Source of the DNA: CALCLY01 sp900552775
GTDB taxonomy: Bacteria > Bacillota > Clostridia > UMGS1883 > UMGS1540
DNA: 64,000 nucleotides
Direction: 5' to 3'
NCBI GenBank assembly: GCA_937966555.1
Contig: CALCLY010000017.1
Span: 62,001-126,000, forward strand
Notes under the pieces: generated by a model
What the model was told of the DNA's origin: nothing
What the model saw: the letters and a program-made list of their open reading frames with translations, nothing else
Databases searched by the model: none
Shown: piece by piece, positions 61,870 through 64,000 of the stretch
Layout of the letters: each line of letters starts with the position of its first letter
Numbering within the stretch: the first letter of the stretch is position 1
Program-made: the position numbers and the translations under genes

Positions 61870-62736
61870 TTGTCTTCTAAAGCAAAAGGAATTCTTTACA
61901 TAATAATAGCTGCGTTCGGTTTTTCAATGATGTCCGTTTTTGTTCATTTGGCAGGAGATATGCCCACTTTTCAAAAAGCTTTTTTCAGAAACGCGGTTAC
62001 TCTTATACTTGTTTTAGTAATAATGCTTCGAAAAAAAATTAGTTTCATCCCCAAAAAAGGAAGTTTGCCTGCTCTCTGCGGCAGAACAATTTTCGGCACA
62101 ATCGGGCTTTTATGCAATTTTTATGCAATAGATCACCTCGTGCTCGCCGATGCAAATATGCTCAATAAACTTTCCCCGTTTTTTGCAATTCTTTTCTCAG
62201 TGTTTATACTCCGCGAAAAACCCTCCGTGGTTCAGCTTCTCGGTGTTATTGCGGCATTTCTGGGCAGTTTGTTTATAATTAAACCTACAGGCAGCGGATA
62301 CACTGTTTTTCCTGCGGCAATGGGCTTGTGCGGCGGAATCTGTGCCGGTCTTGCATACACACTTGTGAGACTTCTCGGAAAAAACAAAGAAAACAGCTTC
62401 CTTATAATTTTCTTTTTTTCGACTTTTTCCTGTCTTATTTGCCTGCCGTTCATGCTTGTAAATTTTTCTCTGCTTACATTGTACTCATTTTTATGTCTTG
62501 TGGGTGCGGGAATCAGCGCATGCATAGGTCAGTTCGGTATTACAAAGGCGTACGTTTATGCTCCGGCAAAAGAAATATCGGTATATGACTATTCACAGGT
62601 TATTTTTGCTGCTGTTTTCGGATATCTGTTTTTCGGACAAATGCCTGATGTTTGCAGCGTCATCGGATATTTTTTAATTTGCGGTGCCGGCATTGCAATG
62701 TATATATATAACAAAAACCACAACACAGACAATTAA
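61870..62736 (+). CDS. EamA/DMT-family transporter
   Basis: 288 residues with ten hydrophobic segments in two EamA repeats. KGILYIIIAAFGFSMMSVFV opens the first; LVGAGISACIGQFGITKAYV and DYSQVIFAAVFGYLFFGQMP in the second are typical of drug/metabolite exporters. The start is TTG, with GGAGGG 10 nt upstream. It is a single gene between tRNA-Thr and tRNA-Arg with its own promoter. The substrate is unknown. Confidence 0.92.
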   Translation: MSSKAKGILYIIIAAFGFSMMSVFVHLAGDMPTFQKAFFRNAVTLILVLVIMLRKKISFIPKKGSLPALCGRTIFGTIGLLCNFYAIDHLVLADANMLNKLSPFFAILFSVFILREKPSVVQLLGVIAAFLGSLFIIKPTGSGYTVFPAAMGLCGGICAGLAYTLVRLLGKNKENSFLIIFFFSTFSCLICLPFMLVNFSLLTLYSFLCLVGAGISACIGQFGITKAYVYAPAKEISVYDYSQVIFAAVFGYLFFGQMPDVCSVIGYFLICGAGIAMYIYNKNHNTDN

Positions 62737-62754
62737 TTCTTTAATATTCATAAC

Positions 62755-62783
62755 TTGACATATCTCTTGGATTATGCTATAAT
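62755..62783 (+). promoter_or_regulatory. Promoter upstream of the tRNA-Arg locus
   Basis: TTGACA (62755-62760), 17 bp, TATAAT (62778-62783), both perfect. The transcript would contain the degenerate tRNA copy and then the intact tRNA-Arg. Confidence 0.9.
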
Positions 62784-62845
62784 TTATTAATGATGAATTG
62801 CTGAAAATAGTTTTAGTTTAATCTGACATAATGTTTCAGATACTT

Positions 62846-62915
62846 GTCCCGGTACCTCAGCAGGATAGAGGGTTCGCCTCCTAAGCGGCAGATTATTCGA
62901 TTCCTTCGAGCAGTG
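62846..62915 (+). pseudogene. Degenerate tRNA-Arg(CCT)-like sequence
   Basis: The first 44 nt match the intact tRNA-Arg(CCT) 93 nt downstream at 34 positions, including the identical anticodon block CGCCTCCTAAGCG. The 3' half has no matching acceptor strand (CCGGGAC is missing) and no normal T-arm; a small TCGA/TCGA hairpin is found in its place. The D-stem carries a paired change (GCTC/GAGC to CCTC/GAGG), so it evolved under pairing constraint before the 3' half was lost. It is probably a relic tRNA or an attachment-site remnant. Confidence 0.75.
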
Positions 62916-62938
62916 AAAATTGCATAAATCTTAAAAAT

Positions 62939-63015
62939 GTCTCAGTAGCTCAGCTGGATAGAGCACACGCCTCCTAAGCGTGGGGTCGGAGGTTCAAATC
63001 CTCTCTGGGACGCCA
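62939..63015 (+). tRNA. tRNA-Arg (anticodon CCT)
   Basis: Acceptor GTCTCAG pairs with CTGGGAC (with one G-U), D-arm GCTC/GAGC, anticodon stem CACGC/GCGTG with loop CTCCTAA (CCT, Arg), T-arm GGAGG-TTCAAAT-CCTCT, encoded CCA at 63013-63015. tRNA-Arg(CCT) genes are common integration targets for conjugative elements, and element relics follow directly here. Confidence 0.96.
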
Positions 63016-63018
63016 TTT

Positions 63019-63041
63019 GCACCGCTTTTGCGGTGCTTTTT
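63019..63041 (+). terminator. Terminator of tRNA-Arg
   Basis: GCACCGC-TTTT-GCGGTGC (63019-63036) followed by TTTTT, four bases after the CCA end. Confidence 0.92.
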
Positions 63042-63085
63042 CTTTGTGCTAAAAATTTTCGATTTCTGTCTATCAGCTCCGTTTT

Positions 63086-63147
63086 TTTGCTAATAGGAAA
63101 CGAACTCGTTTTTGAGATTTGCTAATAATTTTTGTTTTTTGCTAATA
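63086..63147 (+). repeat. Three direct repeats TTTGCTAATA beside tRNA-Arg
   Basis: TTTGCTAATA occurs at 63086-63095, 63118-63127 and 63138-63147, with spacings of 32 and 20 bp, and an inverted TTAGCA at 63153-63158. They lie between the tRNA 3' end and the integrase relic, where arm-type integrase binding sites are found in integrative elements. The assignment as arm sites is inference. Confidence 0.5.
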
Positions 63148-63184
63148 GCTTAATTAGCATTGCTTTTAAGCAGCACTTCGTTTC

Positions 63185-63397
63185 TTAATTCTTAGCAGCA
63201 ATTAACTGTGATAGCGTTTGCAACAATTCAGGAGATTTTTGTAGTTGCTCTATCAATGCAGATACATCTAATGCAGCTTGTTCCTCTTGAGGTGCTTGCA
63301 CATTTCTTAAATCAGCCTTGATATTATAGAATGAAGTTTCAAATTTCATTGCGTTTACTTTTCTGTCCTCGTCTAAAATGTGAGCATATCGTTCCAA
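63185..63397 (-). pseudogene. Tyrosine recombinase (integrase) C-terminal remnant
   Basis: 70 residues whose first part, ERYAHILDEDRKVNAMKFET, looks like the end of a conjugative-element integrase. The tyrosine in ERYAHI is at the position of the catalytic nucleophile. The Arg-Lys-His-Arg residues and all upstream domains are missing. In the same frame a stop lies six codons before the TTG (at 63418-63416), so no functional recombinase is possible. It is fused, out of frame, to the TrbL-like relic. Confidence 0.65.
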
Positions 63398-63444
63398 ATT
63401 GAAAATGCATTTTCAAGGTTAGCTACAATCCAATTATCGCTCAA
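63373..63444 (-). pseudogene. 5' stub of a conjugative transfer gene (TrbL/MAFF-2-like)
   Basis: A full ribosome site GGAGG, 10-nt spacer and TTG open a 23-codon frame beginning SDNWIVANLENAFSIWND and ending at TAG 63375-63373. The N-terminus resembles that of membrane proteins in Tn1549-like conjugative elements. After WND the frame runs into integrase sequence, so the rest of the gene was deleted. The similarity is from memory of the family, hence moderate confidence. Confidence 0.5.
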
Positions 63445-63470
63445 AGGTAATTCACCTCCGTTTCTTAAAA

Positions 63471-63511
63471 CGCAAAAACAGCCATAACCGCTTAAAAAGC
63501 AGCTATGACTG
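63471..63511 (-). terminator. Terminator of the Fic-family gene
   Basis: A 15-bp stem with a TTT loop (63511-63497 with 63493-63479) on the minus strand, followed by TTTTTGCGTTTT. Several pairs are G-U in this orientation. It lies 23 nt past the stop at 63534. Confidence 0.85.
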
Positions 63512-63533
63512 TCTTTGCTTAATAAATTTATTA

Positions 63534-64000
63534 TTATGTGTCCTTACGAAGTATTTTCAGATATTCTTCATAAGAATAAATTTTGGTTTTTCCCACCTTA
63601 TCGGAACAAATAAGAATCCCGGTATCTATCAATAAATTCACGGCTCTTGACACGGTGTTATATGCCATATTTAAGGCTTGTGCCGTCTTTCCGATTTCAA
63701 TGATAGGATTTTCCACAAGGTAGGTCATAAGCTTCAATGCCGATGTTTTTGCTTTGCCGAAAGAATTTATGCTTTGTGCTGTTCTGTCGTGCAGTTCTAT
63801 CAGCTTATCAAAGGTATCTATAGCATCCGTTGCCGCTTCTGAAAGAGCCAACAGGAAAAATTTAATCCATTGTTCGTAATTCCCATTTCTGCGAATCTCG
63901 GTCATACGGTCATAATACTCGATTCTGTTCTTTTTCAGAAAATATGACAGATAGAGTGCAGGTGTTGACAAGACTTGCTTTTCCATTAGATAAAGTGTAA
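63534..64000 (-). CDS. Fic-family protein, C-terminal part (cut by window edge)
   Basis: The visible 155 codons read TLYLMEKQVLSTPALYLSYF, then YYDRMTEIRRNGNYEQWIKF, which is the region that follows the HPFxDGNGR catalytic motif in Fic AMP-transferases. A winged-helix segment (GKTAQALNMAYNTVSRAVNL) forms the C-terminus. The ATG at 63986 is an internal methionine, since family similarity continues upstream of it to the edge. Fic proteins with this wHTH tail are common in Clostridia, often on mobile elements. The catalytic motif itself is outside the window. Confidence 0.85.
   Translation of the reverse strand, partial: TLYLMEKQVLSTPALYLSYFLKKNRIEYYDRMTEIRRNGNYEQWIKFFLLALSEAATDAIDTFDKLIELHDRTAQSINSFGKAKTSALKLMTYLVENPIIEIGKTAQALNMAYNTVSRAVNLLIDTGILICSDKVGKTKIYSYEEYLKILRKDT

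Noticed and set aside
63185..63397. 70-residue frame as an independent small gene
   Set aside because: No ribosome site, an upstream in-frame stop, and similarity to the end of an integrase; more likely a relic.

Overview
The window looks like a chromosomal segment of a low-GC, anaerobic, probably spore-forming member of the Clostridia (Firmicutes). The evidence is the AT-rich DNA, near-consensus sigma-A type promoters with 17-bp spacers, strong GGAGG ribosome sites and frequent TTG starts. A stage II sporulation protein D, a BofC-like protein, an FprA flavoprotein, an HPr with both His15 and Ser46, and a TPP riboswitch/ThiT pair agree with this. I cannot name a genus from sequence alone.

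Layout. (1) 1-8952 is on the minus strand: the N-terminal part of guaB, then an operon running secG, rnr, smpB, a DUF512 radical-SAM-like protein, a TIM44-like zinc-ribbon protein, der, plsY, gpsA. (2) 8960-13310 is also minus: a Gfo/Idh/MocA oxidoreductase, ksgA and a DUF362 ferredoxin-like protein, preceded by a sugar-isomerase-like gene with a long, structured upstream region. (3) 13310-24704 is minus: uvrC-topA-trmFO, HPr, and exonuclease-uvrB-uvrA. (4) 24797-28213 is a carbohydrate operon: GH88, a D-lyxose/mannose isomerase-type cupin, a PfkB kinase and an orphan N-terminal fragment of a GH78 rhamnosidase. (5) 28241-31103 holds divergent fprA and mazG, then rplM-rpsI. (6) 31220-38310 is a cell-wall, sporulation and translation block: PBP1A, spoIID, tsaC, ywlE-like, rimI, a divergent BofC-like gene, and murA. 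(7) 38382-46390 is an envelope locus: a polysaccharide deacetylase-like protein, a TetR regulator, an MMPL/RND transporter, and a large GLUG/coiled-coil surface protein. (8) 46507-57214 is a roughly 12-gene minus operon: tagA-like, dTMP kinase, DUF2156, GNAT, DJ-1, mltG, O-methyltransferase, U32 peptidase, proB, proA, cimA, rnhA. (9) 57238-62736 holds thiT under a TPP riboswitch, a lipoprotein peptide-binding protein, DUF1015, ysxC, tRNA-Thr and an EamA transporter. (10) 62755-64000 is a tRNA-Arg(CCT) locus with a degenerate tRNA copy upstream. On the other side are relics of a conjugative element (integrase C-terminus and the first codons of a TrbL-like gene) and a Fic-family gene that runs off the end.

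Three observations stand out. First, two leaders, in front of smpB and of the sugar isomerase-like gene, share about 90 nt of sequence and can form the same two hairpins with complementary loops; this could be an undescribed cis-regulatory RNA or a dispersed repeat. Second, a consensus promoter at 13262-13290 fires straight into a terminator hairpin, so its predicted product is only about 45-50 nt. Third, the tRNA-Arg end carries a junction of two ICE genes that looks like a deletion scar.

Most housekeeping assignments rest on clear family motifs read from the translations. Where a good Shine-Dalgarno sequence lies inside the longest open frame, I moved the start downstream and said so. No database search or folding program was run.
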